From: Janthinobacterium agaricidamnosum NBRC 102515 = DSM 9628 | GTDB lineage: Bacteria; Pseudomonadota; Gammaproteobacteria; Burkholderiales; Burkholderiaceae_D | Length of the DNA stretch: 64,000 bases | Reading direction: 5' to 3' | NCBI RefSeq assembly: GCF_000723165.1 | Contig: NZ_HG322949.1 | Coordinates: 2,413,497-2,477,496, forward strand | Shown: in pieces, positions 46,285 through 56,763 of the stretch | Layout of the letters: every line of letters begins with the position of its first letter | Position numbering within the stretch: position 1 is the stretch's first letter | The notes under the pieces: generated by a model | Databases searched by the model: none | What the model saw: only the letters and a program-made list of their open reading frames with translations | What the model was told of the DNA's origin: nothing | Program-made: the position numbers and the translations under genes

Positions 46285-46488
46285 ATGGCAACTGGCATCG
46301 TAAAATGGTTCAATGATTCGAAGGGTTTCGGCTTTATTACCCCTGACGAAGGCGGCGAAGATCTGTTCGCTCACTTCTCGGCTATCCAGTCGAACGGCTT
46401 CAAGTCCCTGCAAGAGAACCAACGCGTTTCTTTTGAAGTGACCGCTGGCCCTAAAGGCAAGCAAGCTTCGAACATTCAGCCAATCTAA
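46285..46488 (+). CDS. Cold-shock protein, CspA family
   Basis: An RNA-binding protein of 67 residues with the cold-shock fold. RNP1 is KGFGFITP and RNP2 is DLFAHFSAI. It begins [18 protein letters not shown], and AGGAAA precedes the ATG. Long leader (about 100 bases) suggests control by RNA structure at low temperature. A terminator follows at 46513. The number of paralogues cannot be told from the window. Confidence 0.96.
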   Translation: MATGIVKWFNDSKGFGFITPDEGGEDLFAHFSAIQSNGFKSLQENQRVSFEVTAGPKGKQASNIQPI

Positions 46489-46512
46489 TACGCTGGATCA
46501 AACGAAATAAAG

Positions 46513-46540
46513 AAATCCTCGGTCTCCGGGGATTTTTTTT
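46513..46540 (+). terminator. Rho-independent terminator of the cold-shock gene
   Basis: Stem AAATCCTCGG (46513-46522), loop TCT, stem CCGGGGATTT with one G-U wobble, then a run of Ts. Confidence 0.9.
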
Positions 46541-46608
46541 CGCCTGGAGGTTTGCGGGGCAAGGGGGACTGGCCAGCAGGTTTGCTGGAAAACGTTGGCT
46601 TACGCTGC

Positions 46609-46776
46609 GCTTAGAGCCTATCCCAGTAGTGAGCGTCTTGTTCTGGCCGCGCATCAGCAGCGCGGACCAGGCGTGAGGAGCAAGCGTGGCGAGCCACGCG
46701 ACGACGATCAACGCAGTCCCCGCTACTGAGGGGCGCCAGAAGAGGGCGTATTCATCTACTGGGATAGGCTCTAAGC
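46609..46776. repeat. Dispersed inverted-repeat element, copy 1
   Basis: A 168-bp element with perfect 21-bp terminal inverted repeats at its two ends, whose core reads TAGAGCCTATCCCAGTAG at the left. It has no coding frame. Inside is a perfect hairpin GCGTGGC-GA-GCCACGC (about 46692-46707). A related copy lies at 51644-51810. No target-site duplication is visible. It resembles a MITE or a structured intergenic repeat. Confidence 0.85.
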
Positions 46777-46799
46777 CAATCTAGGCTGATTTGCGCTGC

Positions 46800-47711
46800 T
46801 TATACAGCCCGTTCGCGCCAGTAATCCGGCTGCGCATAACTGTGCCGCAGGAAGTCGACAAAGGCCCGTATCCGCAGCGGCAAATGGCGGCGCTGCGCAA
46901 ATACCGCGTAGATATCATTGCCTGGCGCCGCATACTGGTCTAGTGCGGTCTGCAATTGTCCCGCCTCGATTTCGGCGCCCACTTCCCACATCGAGCGCCA
47001 CGCCAGGCCCTTGCCGGCCAGCGCCCAGTCGTGCAGCACTTCGCCATCGTTGCACACCATATTGCCCGACACTTTCAAGGTCACGTTCTTGCCATTGTCG
47101 TGGAAGGTCCAGCCGCGCTGGCTGCCTTCGCCGCTGATCACCAGGCAATTGTGCTTCATCAGGTCGTCGAGTATCAACGGCATGCCGTGGCGCTTGAAAT
47201 AGGCCGGCGAGCCGACCAGCACGCGCTGGTTATCGGCCAGCTTGGTGCTGACCAGGCTGGAATCCGACAGGCTGGCGATGCGGATCGCCACGTCGATGCC
47301 TTCGCCGATCAGGTCGACCACGCGGTCGTTCAGGTTCAGCGCCACCGTCACGTCGCGGTGCTCGGCGAGAAACGACGGCAGCAGCGGCGCCACATGCTGG
47401 CGTCCGAAACCGGCCGGCGCCGAAATCAGCAAATGACCGCTGGCCTTGATGCTGCGCTCGGCGACCGCGTTTTCAGCGTCCTGCAATTCGCCGAGGATGC
47501 GCTGGCAATCCTCGAGGAAAGCCGCGCCCTCATTGGTCAGCGCCAATTTACGGGTGGTGCGTTGCAGCAGCTTGACGCCGAGCCGTTGTTCCAATGCGTC
47601 GAGGCGGCGGCCGATCATCGCCGGCGCGATGCCCTCGGCGCGCGCGGCGGCCGACAGGCTGCCCCTGGCGACGACTTCGACGAAGGTGGAAATTTGTCTG
47701 AACTGGCCCAT
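46800..47711 (-). CDS. LysR-family transcriptional regulator
   Basis: A regulator of 303 residues. The N-terminal winged helix is FVEVVARGSLSAAARAEGIA-PAMIGRRLDALE, with the long linker helix. The C-terminal co-inducer domain includes LISAPAGFGRQHVAPLLPSF and GEGIDVAIRIASLSDSSLVS. It is divergent from the malate synthase gene with about 197 bp between starts, the usual arrangement for a LysR regulator controlling its neighbour. Regulation of aceB by this protein is an inference from position. Confidence 0.92.
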   Translation of the reverse strand: MGQFRQISTFVEVVARGSLSAAARAEGIAPAMIGRRLDALEQRLGVKLLQRTTRKLALTNEGAAFLEDCQRILGELQDAENAVAERSIKASGHLLISAPAGFGRQHVAPLLPSFLAEHRDVTVALNLNDRVVDLIGEGIDVAIRIASLSDSSLVSTKLADNQRVLVGSPAYFKRHGMPLILDDLMKHNCLVISGEGSQRGWTFHDNGKNVTLKVSGNMVCNDGEVLHDWALAGKGLAWRSMWEVGAEIEAGQLQTALDQYAAPGNDIYAVFAQRRHLPLRIRAFVDFLRHSYAQPDYWRERAV

Positions 47712-47908
47712 GCTCCCGCTTTCACTTGTGATAAAAACGCATGGATGAAGTGATTTTTAATCTCGTTTCCATGCCTAATAGTGAATATACTGTATGAAAG
47801 ATTAAGCGCCAAGCAAAGCATGCCTCAAGTTACTTAGCCTCAGCAAACCACCCGATTAGCCCGGCTACTATTTACACGGATATATTACTTTTTCTTATGG
47901 AGAACTTC

Positions 47909-49507
47909 ATGACACAGTCCACCATCATTACCCCGGCCGGCATGCAGATCAGCGGCGACATCAAGCCCGGCTACGAGCAAGTATTGACGCCGGAAGCGCT
48001 GGCCCTGGTCGCCAAGCTGAGCCGTGCGTTCGAGCCGCGCCGCCAGCAATTGCTGGCCCTGCGCGTCGAACGGGCGGCGCGTCTGGATGCGGGCGAGCGT
48101 CCTGATTTCTTGCCTGAAACCGCGCACATCCGCAGCGGCGACTGGCGCATCGCGCCGATCCCGAAGGCACTGGAATGCCGCCGCGTCGAAATCACCGGCC
48201 CGGTCGAACGCAAGATGGTCATCAACGCCTTCAACTCGGGCGCCGACAGCTATATGACCGACTTCGAGGATTCGAATACACCGAACTGGGATAACCAGAT
48301 TTCCGGCCAGGTCAATATGATGGATGCGGTGCGCAAAACCATTTCGCTGGAACAAAATGGCAAGTCGTACAAATTGAACGACAAGATCGCCACGCTGGTG
48401 GTGCGTCCGCGCGGCTGGCACCTCGATGAAAAACATGTGCTGGTCGATGGCAAGCGCGTGTCCGGCGGCATCTTCGATTTCGCGCTGTTCATGTTTCATA
48501 ACGCCAAGGAACAATTGGCGCGCGGCGCCGGTCCGTATTTCTATTTGCCGAAAATGGAATCGCACCTGGAAGCGCGCTTGTGGAACGACATCTTCGTGAT
48601 GACGCAAAACGAACTCGGCTTGCCGCAAGGCACCATCAAAGCGACCGTGCTGATCGAAACCATCCTGGCCGCGTTTGAAATGGATGAAATCCTGTACGAG
48701 CTGAAAGAGCATAGCTCGGGCCTGAACGCGGGCCGCTGGGATTACATTTTTTCGTGCATCAAGAAATTCAAGCTGGACAAGGATTTCTGCCTGGCCGACC
48801 GCGCCAAGGTGACGATGACGGCGCCATTCATGCGCGCCTACGCCTTGCTGCTGCTGCAAACCTGCCACAAGCGCGGCGCGCCGGCGATCGGCGGCATGGC
48901 GGCCTTGATTCCGATCAAGAACGATCCGGAGAAAAACGACATCGCGATGGGCGGCGTGCGCACCGACAAGGCGCGCGATGCGACCGACGGCTACGACGGC
49001 GGCTGGGTCGCGCATCCGGGCCTGGTCGAGCTGGCGATGGGCGAGTTCACCAAGGTGCTGGGCGACCAGCCGAACCAGATTGATAAACAGCGTCCCGACG
49101 TGGTTGTCAGCGCCGCCGACTTGCTGAACTTCAAGCCGGAAGCGCCGATCACCGAGGCGGGCTTGCGCTACAACATCAACGTCGGCATCCATTACCTGGG
49201 CAGCTGGCTGGCCGGCAATGGCTGCGTGCCTATCCATAACTTGATGGAAGATGCGGCCACCGCCGAAATCAGCCGCTCGCAAGTATGGCAATGGATACGT
49301 TCCGACAAGGGCGTGCTGGAAGACGGCCGCAAAGTCACGGCCGAGATGGTACGCGGCATGATCAAGGAAGAGCTGGTCAAGGTGCAGCGCGATGCGCCGG
49401 GCGGCAACGGTGCTAGCTATGTGCGGGCTGGTCTGATCTTCGAGGAAATGTCGACCTCGGCCTCGTTTGCCGAATTCCTGACCTTGCCGCTGTACGAAGA
49501 AATCTGA
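47909..49507 (+). CDS. aceB: Malate synthase A
   Basis: Condenses glyoxylate and acetyl-CoA to malate in the glyoxylate shunt. The protein has 532 residues. The ATG at 47909 is chosen because GGAG lies nine bases upstream; a further ATG at 47897 is part of the ribosome site. Family motifs are [71 protein letters not shown] and [12 protein letters not shown]. The length matches malate synthase A (AceB) rather than the longer GlcB. The next gene is convergent. Confidence 0.96.
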   Translation: MTQSTIITPAGMQISGDIKPGYEQVLTPEALALVAKLSRAFEPRRQQLLALRVERAARLDAGERPDFLPETAHIRSGDWRIAPIPKALECRRVEITGPVERKMVINAFNSGADSYMTDFEDSNTPNWDNQISGQVNMMDAVRKTISLEQNGKSYKLNDKIATLVVRPRGWHLDEKHVLVDGKRVSGGIFDFALFMFHNAKEQLARGAGPYFYLPKMESHLEARLWNDIFVMTQNELGLPQGTIKATVLIETILAAFEMDEILYELKEHSSGLNAGRWDYIFSCIKKFKLDKDFCLADRAKVTMTAPFMRAYALLLLQTCHKRGAPAIGGMAALIPIKNDPEKNDIAMGGVRTDKARDATDGYDGGWVAHPGLVELAMGEFTKVLGDQPNQIDKQRPDVVVSAADLLNFKPEAPITEAGLRYNINVGIHYLGSWLAGNGCVPIHNLMEDAATAEISRSQVWQWIRSDKGVLEDGRKVTAEMVRGMIKEELVKVQRDAPGGNGASYVRAGLIFEEMSTSASFAEFLTLPLYEEI

Positions 49508-49524
49508 GTTTTTATGTTAAAACG

Positions 49525-49557
49525 AGCCCGCAGCGCGCTGTATGTGCGGTGCGGGCT
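49525..49557. terminator. Weak hairpin between aceB and gloB
   Basis: AGCCCGCA (49525-49532) pairs with TGCGGGCT (49550-49557) around a 17-base loop. It lies between convergent genes but has no T-run, so terminator function is uncertain. Confidence 0.4.
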
Positions 49558-49567
49558 GGTGTACACA

Positions 49568-50392
49568 TTAAAAGGTGTTTTTCCACAGCCGCAGCGCGGC
49601 GAAGGCCTCGACCGGCGATGCGCCGCGCGCCAGCTTGCCGGCCGCGCGCAGGCTGGTCACGATTTCCGGCGCCTGATGACGCAGGAAGGGATTGGTGGCC
49701 TTTTCCAGGCCGATTGTCGACGGCACGGTCGGCACGCCTTGTTCGCGCTTGGCCGTATCGGCGGCGACGCGGACCTGCAGTTCGGCATTGCCAGGCTCCA
49801 CCGCGCTGGCAAAACGCAGATTGGACAGCGTATATTCATGCGCGCAATACACGCGGCTAGCATCCGGCAAGCCGCTCAGCTTGCCCAGCGACTCGACCAT
49901 CTGGGCCGGCGTGCCTTCGAACAGGCGGCCGCAACCGGCGCCGAACAGCGTATCGCCGCAAAACAGCCACGGCTCGACAGCATCGTCGCGTACATAGGCG
50001 ACATGGCCCAGCGTATGGCCCGGCACATCCAGCACCGACAACGTTAAACCCAGTTGCGGCACGCTGACCGTATCGCCCTGGCCGACCGTGACGCTGACAT
50101 TGGCGATCGCCTCTTTGCGCGGGCCGAATACCGGCACCGTAAAATGCTGTAACAATTCAGGAACGCCACCGGTGTGGTCAGCGTGGTGGTGGGTGAGTAA
50201 AATGGCGCACAAGGTCAATTGATGAGCTTGCAATGCCGCTAGTATCGGCGCCGCGTCGCCCGGATCGACGACGGCGGCATTGACGCCATCGTGGATCAGC
50301 CACAAATAATTGTCGGAAAAAGCGGGTACAGCCAGGACTGACAGGGTGTGCCTGGAAGTCGAAGAATTGGATGAAGTGGAAGAGTTGGTCAT
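49568..50392 (-). CDS. gloB: Hydroxyacylglutathione hydrolase (glyoxalase II)
   Basis: Hydrolyses S-lactoylglutathione to lactate and glutathione in methylglyoxal detoxification. The protein has 274 residues. The metallo-beta-lactamase motif [10 protein letters not shown] is intact. [49 protein letters not shown] and [14 protein letters not shown] follow, and ATNPFLRH marks glyoxalase II. The N-terminus is a low-complexity Ser/Thr/Asn stretch, so the true start may be a later codon. It is divergent from the methyltransferase gene with only about 20 bp between them. Confidence 0.95.
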   Translation of the reverse strand: MTNSSTSSNSSTSRHTLSVLAVPAFSDNYLWLIHDGVNAAVVDPGDAAPILAALQAHQLTLCAILLTHHHADHTGGVPELLQHFTVPVFGPRKEAIANVSVTVGQGDTVSVPQLGLTLSVLDVPGHTLGHVAYVRDDAVEPWLFCGDTLFGAGCGRLFEGTPAQMVESLGKLSGLPDASRVYCAHEYTLSNLRFASAVEPGNAELQVRVAADTAKREQGVPTVPSTIGLEKATNPFLRHQAPEIVTSLRAAGKLARGASPVEAFAALRLWKNTF

Positions 50393-50413
50393 TAGAGTAG
50401 TGAAAGGCTTTGC

Positions 50414-51217
50414 ATGGACAGTGCCGCATCCGAGAAATCCATTATAGCGTTAGACAGCTGGCTGCAAACGCCGGCCGGCCTGTACGTGCGGGCGTGGGAG
50501 CAGGCTTGCCTGGACAGTCTGACGGCCGATATCTTCGGCTTTAACGCCTTGCAGATCGGCATGCCGCATATCGACGCGCTGGCCGCCAACCGCATGCCGA
50601 ATAAATGGGTGGCCGATACGCGGCTGCCGCCGCTGGTGGCTGGTCCAGGCGCGCGGCGCGCCAGCGTGATCCTCAATTTCGACGAGTTGCCATTCGCATC
50701 GCAAAGCCTGGACCTGGTGGTCTTGCCGCATGTACTAGAATTCGCCGCCGAACCGCACCAGGTGCTGCGCGAAGTCGAGCGGGTGCTGATCCCGGAAGGA
50801 CAACTGATCATTTGCGGCTTCAATCCGACCAGCTTGTGGGGCGCGCGCCAGGCGATGGGGCGGGTGACCGGCTCGCGTTTCCTGCCGCAGGCGGGTGAAT
50901 TCATCTCTATGCCACGCATGAAAGACTGGTTAAAATTGCTCAATCTGGGCGTCAGCCAAAGCCATGTCGGCGGCTACGCGCCGGCATGCAAGACCGATAA
51001 ATGGCTGCACCGCTATGCGTTCATGGACCGCGCCGGTCCGCGCTGGTGGCCATATTTCGGCGCAGTCTATATAGTGCACGCCATCAAACGCGTCAAAGGG
51101 ATGCGCCTGATCGGTCCGGCGTGGACCAAAAAACCGGCAAGCGCGTCCGCGGGCGTGCCGGTCACTAATAAAAGTAAAAGTAACAGCCACAAGAGGCGGG
51201 AACAACAAGATGGATAA
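50414..51217 (+). CDS. SAM-dependent methyltransferase domain protein
   Basis: A protein of 267 residues that resembles the class I methyltransferases beside gloB and rnhA in many proteobacteria. Motifs: [20 protein letters not shown] (motif II/III area) and [20 protein letters not shown]. The GxGxG loop is not obvious, so SAM binding may be altered. The C-terminal end is Lys/Ser-rich. It overlaps the start of rnhA by eight bases. The substrate is unknown. Confidence 0.85.
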   Translation: MDSAASEKSIIALDSWLQTPAGLYVRAWEQACLDSLTADIFGFNALQIGMPHIDALAANRMPNKWVADTRLPPLVAGPGARRASVILNFDELPFASQSLDLVVLPHVLEFAAEPHQVLREVERVLIPEGQLIICGFNPTSLWGARQAMGRVTGSRFLPQAGEFISMPRMKDWLKLLNLGVSQSHVGGYAPACKTDKWLHRYAFMDRAGPRWWPYFGAVYIVHAIKRVKGMRLIGPAWTKKPASASAGVPVTNKSKSNSHKRREQQDG

Positions 51218-51647
51218 AGTCGAAATTTACGCCGATGGCGCCTGCAAGGGCAATCCCGGCACCGGCGGCTGGGGCGCGCTGCTGGTGGCCGACGGCGCGG
51301 AAAAGGAATTGTTTGGCGGTGAATTAAACACCACCAACAACCGCATGGAATTGAAGGCCGTGATCGAAGCGCTGAATGCGCTGAAGCGGCCGTGCGCCGT
51401 GTTGCTCTACACCGACAGCCAGTACGTGCAAAAAGGCATTAGCGAATGGATACACGGCTGGAAGGCGCGCGGCTGGAAGACCGCGGCCAAGGAGCCGGTC
51501 AAGAACGTCGACCTGTGGCAGGCGCTGGACGCGGCCCAGGCCGTGCATCAAGTCGAATGGCGCTGGGTGCGCGGCCATTCCGGCCATGCCGGCAATGAAC
51601 GCGCCGACCAGCTGGCCAACCGCGGCGTCGACACGGTGCGCCGCTAA
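51210..51647 (+). CDS. rnhA: Ribonuclease HI
   Basis: Cuts RNA in RNA-DNA hybrids. The protein has 145 residues. The catalytic acids are visible: Asp in [19 protein letters not shown], Glu in [13 protein letters not shown], Asp in [12 protein letters not shown], and His-Asp in [12 protein letters not shown]. Length matches RNase HI. It overlaps the methyltransferase gene. Its TAA stop at 51645-51647 falls inside the left end of the dispersed repeat element. Confidence 0.97.
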   Translation: MDKVEIYADGACKGNPGTGGWGALLVADGAEKELFGGELNTTNNRMELKAVIEALNALKRPCAVLLYTDSQYVQKGISEWIHGWKARGWKTAAKEPVKNVDLWQALDAAQAVHQVEWRWVRGHSGHAGNERADQLANRGVDTVRR

Positions 51648-51810
51648 CAACCTATCCCAGCAGGGAGCGTCGCCGGATGGCTGGTCATCAGCAGGGTGGG
51701 CAAGGCGTGAGGAGGACGCATGGCGAGCCATGCTACGAGGAACAACGCAGATCCACGCTGCTGAGGGGCTGTCAGCAGACGATGTATTCTCTACTGGGAT
51801 AGGTTCTAAG
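51644..51810. repeat. Dispersed inverted-repeat element, copy 2
   Basis: A 167-bp element related to the copy at 46609-46776, with the same order of conserved blocks and ends reading CCTATCCCAG and CTGGGATAGG. The inner hairpin is GCATGGC-GA-GCCATGC (about 51719-51735). Its G-C pair in copy 1 is changed here to A-T on both sides. It starts within the rnhA stop codon and ends 66 bp before dnaQ. Confidence 0.8.
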
Positions 51811-51876
51811 CCCGGTCAGCCGGCAAGGCGGGTGCGCTATACTGCGCGCCTGCCGAATTTTTACAATGAGTGATAG

Positions 51877-52599
51877 ATGAGTACCGCGATGCGACAAATT
51901 GTTCTGGATACCGAAACCACCGGCTTGAACCCGAGGACGGGCGACCGTGTGATTGAAATCGGCTGCGTCGAGTTGAACAATCGTATGTTGACCGGCAATA
52001 ACTTCCACCGCTACATCAATCCCGAGCGCGACTCGGAAGAGGGCGCGCTGGCGGTGCACGGATTGACCACCGAATTCCTTAGCGACAAGCCGAAATTCGC
52101 CGAAATCGTCGAAGAATTGCAGGCGTATATCGCCGGCGCCGAAGTCATCATCCACAACGCGCCGTTCGACCTGGGTTTCCTGAACGCCGAATTCAAGCGC
52201 CTGAACTTGCCGAGCTTTAACGATCACATCAACGGTGTCATCGATACGCTGGTGCAAGCCAAGGAAATGCATCCTGGTAAGCGCAACTCGCTGGATGCCT
52301 TGTGCGACCGCTACGGCGTTTCGAACTCGCACCGCAAGCTGCACGGCGCGTTGCTCGATGCCGAGTTGCTGGCCGACGTCTATTTGTCGATGACGCGCGG
52401 CCAGAACAGCCTCAGCATGGAAGAGGAAGTCGAAGTGGCGGTCGAAGGCGAGCCGCTGGAAATCGTGCCGCTGGCCGACGTCATTTTCCTGCCGGCCGCC
52501 GCCGACGAGCTGGCCGAACACCAAGCCACGCTGGCCGGGCTGGACAAGGCGGTCAAGGGGCAGTGCATCTGGAATGCGGTCAGCGCGCCCACGGCGTAA
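51877..52599 (+). CDS. dnaQ: DNA polymerase III epsilon subunit, proofreading exonuclease
   Basis: Provides 3'-5' proofreading for the replicase. The protein has 240 residues. The exonuclease motifs are LDTETTGLNP (ExoI), HNAPFDLGFLNAEF (ExoII) and HGALLDAELLADVYLSMT (ExoIII). The last 60 residues contain the acidic linker and the polymerase-binding end. The rnhA-dnaQ order is typical. Its TAA stop is also the beginning of a 13-bp tandem repeat tract. Confidence 0.96.
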   Translation: MSTAMRQIVLDTETTGLNPRTGDRVIEIGCVELNNRMLTGNNFHRYINPERDSEEGALAVHGLTTEFLSDKPKFAEIVEELQAYIAGAEVIIHNAPFDLGFLNAEFKRLNLPSFNDHINGVIDTLVQAKEMHPGKRNSLDALCDRYGVSNSHRKLHGALLDAELLADVYLSMTRGQNSLSMEEEVEVAVEGEPLEIVPLADVIFLPAAADELAEHQATLAGLDKAVKGQCIWNAVSAPTA

Positions 52600-52659
52600 A
52601 TCCAAGGCGTAAGTCCCCGACGTAAGTCCCCGACGTAAGTCCCCGGCGTAAGTCCACGG
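52595..52659. repeat. 13-bp tandem repeat at the dnaQ stop
   Basis: Five consecutive 13-bp units read CGTAAATCCAAGG, CGTAAGTCCCCGA, CGTAAGTCCCCGA, CGTAAGTCCCCGG and CGTAAGTCCACGG, at 52595-52659. The first unit contains the dnaQ stop codon, so copy-number changes would not alter the protein. The unit size is not a multiple of three. Confidence 0.95.
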
Positions 52660-52712
52660 CATAGCCCGCGCCCTGGGTAAATTAGCCTGGCGGCATTAAT
52701 TTTGCCACGGGC

Positions 52713-52742
52713 TTGCGGAAGCGCCGAACTTCATGCGATAAT
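52713..52742 (+). promoter_or_regulatory. Promoter of tRNA-Val
   Basis: TTGCGG (52713-52718) and GATAAT (52737-52742) with an 18-base spacer. The tRNA starts 13 bases later. Confidence 0.7.
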
Positions 52743-52754
52743 TCGCCCCGCTTC

Positions 52755-52829
52755 GGGAGGTTAGCTCAGGGGTAGAGCACTGCATTCACACTGCAGGGGT
52801 CGCAAGTTCGAAACTTGCACTTCCCACCA
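52755..52829 (+). tRNA. tRNA-Val (CAC)
   Basis: A 75-base cloverleaf: acceptor stem GGGAGGT/ACTTCCC with one G-U pair, D arm GCTC/GAGC, anticodon arm CTGCA/TGCAG with loop TTCACAC (anticodon CAC, valine), T arm GCAAG/CTTGC with TTCGAAA loop, and a genome-encoded CCA at 52827-52829. Confidence 0.95.
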
Positions 52830-52845
52830 AAAATACATACAAAAT

Positions 52846-52878
52846 AAAGGGTCGGCGAGAAATTGCCGGCCCTTTTTT
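52846..52878 (+). terminator. Rho-independent terminator of tRNA-Val
   Basis: Stem AAAGGGTCGGC, loop GAGAAATT, stem GCCGGCCCTTT with one wobble pair, then Ts. Confidence 0.92.
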
Positions 52879-53079
52879 GTTTTGCTCGCGCAGGCAAGAG
52901 CCGGCCAAGATAGCGGGATGATTCAGCTTTAAAACAAAGCATCCTGGACATGGATGCGCTAATATATGAACGTCTGTATAGACGTGATTCGGATCACGGT
53001 ATAATCATCTTTATTCAATGGGGCATCAATTTCTCATTCACCCTTCTTATTCACCCTATGTGTGAGCAAAGGAGCCAGT

Positions 53080-53286
53080 ATGACTAAATCTACCTTTTCT
53101 CGTAGCGATGTGGCCAAGATCAGTAGCAGGATGTCGCAGAATTTGGTGTACGCCGATGATACCGCGCCAATCTCGCGCGGACCGGCATCTTCTGTGGCGG
53201 CGAAGGTGATGCGGGATGTCGGCGTGTCGCGTGAAAAAATGCAACAAGCCTATACTGCGGCAAAGAAGACCGTCATCGCAAAGTAG
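53080..53286 (+). CDS. Small hypothetical protein
   Basis: A protein of 68 residues starting MTKSTFSRSDVAKISSRMSQ. The ATG at 53080 has AAGGAG upstream; a GTG at 53062 is in frame but unlikely. It is basic, Ser/Ala-rich and mostly helical, with no cysteines and no membrane segment. It lies 12 bp before the 189-residue membrane protein and may form a pair with it. I do not recognise the family. The patch has less GC3 bias than the dnaQ and icd regions. Confidence 0.6.
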   Translation: MTKSTFSRSDVAKISSRMSQNLVYADDTAPISRGPASSVAAKVMRDVGVSREKMQQAYTAAKKTVIAK

Positions 53287-53298
53287 TTTGCTGTCTCC

Positions 53299-53868
53299 AT
53301 GGCACATAACACGATCTATGAGAAGTTGACGGCGAATCCGAACGACCCGGTTGGAGCATTTGCTTATATTATCTATAAGCAACAGAAGGTTGATTTTTGT
53401 AAATCCTTCGGGGGGCGCGATCCCACTCGGGAAGAGCTCGATAGTTTTCATTCCATTGCCAGACTCGATACCTCAATCGCGGCCTACCGCGCGCAAGGCG
53501 AGGCGATGGCCCAGGCTTTTCTCAATGCGGGCCTTGACGACTTGGTTGATCGTACCGAAGCCGCTACACGGCAAGACGTTCTTTACAGGCAGATCGAGGT
53601 AGTTCATGCCGGACTGGGCACCAAGATTGCTACCATCGATAACGCATTGCAGGCAAAACGCACTTTTGCGGGTTGGTTGCGCGATGTTATGGGGAATCTG
53701 CTGGTCAATCTGGTCACGATAGGCGTGCTTGGTGCACTCGTCTTGGGCTACCAGTTTAATGCAAGGCTACAGCAAAGTACCGAGAGCAAGGTTGGGCTGG
53801 CGCCTGTCGCGCCGCCAACAGAGGGGGGCGCACAAAATCGCGCGTCCATTCCGCCCGATTCCAGGTAA
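53299..53868 (+). CDS. Conserved membrane-anchored protein of unknown function
   Basis: A protein of 189 residues. The N-terminal part has the pattern EKLTANPNDPVGAFAYIIYK, then DFCKSFGGRDPTREELDSFH, resembling a widespread family of unknown function with a C-terminal anchor. A helical region follows, then one transmembrane helix (about 128-150, VMGNLLVNLVTIGVLGALVL). The last 40 residues are polar and Pro/Ala-rich. It should sit in the inner membrane. Codon use has weaker third-position GC than neighbours, which suggests recent acquisition. Confidence 0.65.
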   Translation: MAHNTIYEKLTANPNDPVGAFAYIIYKQQKVDFCKSFGGRDPTREELDSFHSIARLDTSIAAYRAQGEAMAQAFLNAGLDDLVDRTEAATRQDVLYRQIEVVHAGLGTKIATIDNALQAKRTFAGWLRDVMGNLLVNLVTIGVLGALVLGYQFNARLQQSTESKVGLAPVAPPTEGGAQNRASIPPDSR

Positions 53869-53906
53869 TTCCATATTTCATCCCCCCGCATGGCCTGCAG
53901 TTTTCA

Positions 53907-54233
53907 GTGTGGCTAATCCTGCAAGACGTTGATCTGGCTCCGCCTCAAATGGCGTGGACACAGCCCGCCCGTGAAATAAACCAGGGCATTTTTTCTTGTC
54001 CGAATGTCGGAATAACAGGAAATGCAGGGCAGGTATCTGGCGATCATGTATTTTCTATTATTAATACTTCTAATCCTGCAATACCCATCCCTGGTACGGT
54101 GGAGTTTACACAAATAGTGCCGGGACAGTCTAAAATAGACAATTTGGCGAAGGAAGGCGTGCGCGCCTATACGTTAGCCGTCCAGGGCAAGGCCAACGCC
54201 ATGTGTTGGAATGAAGTAAGCTATCTACCTTAA
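53907..54233 (+). pseudogene. Open frame of unknown function, probably decayed
   Basis: The frame runs to 54233 with GTG at 53907 and no ribosome site; it is also open further upstream to about 53860. The translated string includes REINQGIFSCPNVGITGNAG, VFSIINTSNPAIPIPG and NEVSYLP. Third positions are AT-rich compared with icd next door. It could be the 3' end of a truncated acquired gene. I do not recognise it. Confidence 0.35.
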
Positions 54234-54265
54234 TCACCCGGCATCACCGCATACGAGGAAATGAA

Positions 54266-56497
<2,232 letters not shown>

Positions 56498-56551
56498 TGC
56501 AGCGGTAATCATGGGGCGGTTTATGCCGCGCTGTTTCTGGAATAGCGGTTT

Positions 56552-56582
56552 AAAAAGCCAGGCGGCGACGCCTGGCTTTTTT
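56552..56582 (+). terminator. Rho-independent terminator of icd
   Basis: Stem AAAAGCCAGGCG (56553-56564), loop GCGA, stem CGCCTGGCTTTT, then Ts. Confidence 0.94.
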
Positions 56583-56763
56583 CGTTAACGTCGGCGCATG
56601 AATTTTCCTGTTCATTCCTCATGATTTGGTATTTTTGGACGTTATAGGTATATCTGTTGCAAGATCGGCTATCTTGAATGTACCACCTATTCTTCTTGAA
56701 AAAATTGATTATCAACTTCCATTACCTATTTCTCCCGTTTTCATCTGACAAGGAGGTACGGCC

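Noticed and set aside
52755..54265. Integration site of a mobile element at tRNA-Val
   Set aside because: No direct repeat of the tRNA 3' end and no integrase gene could be found in the interval, so only a possible acquired patch is reported.
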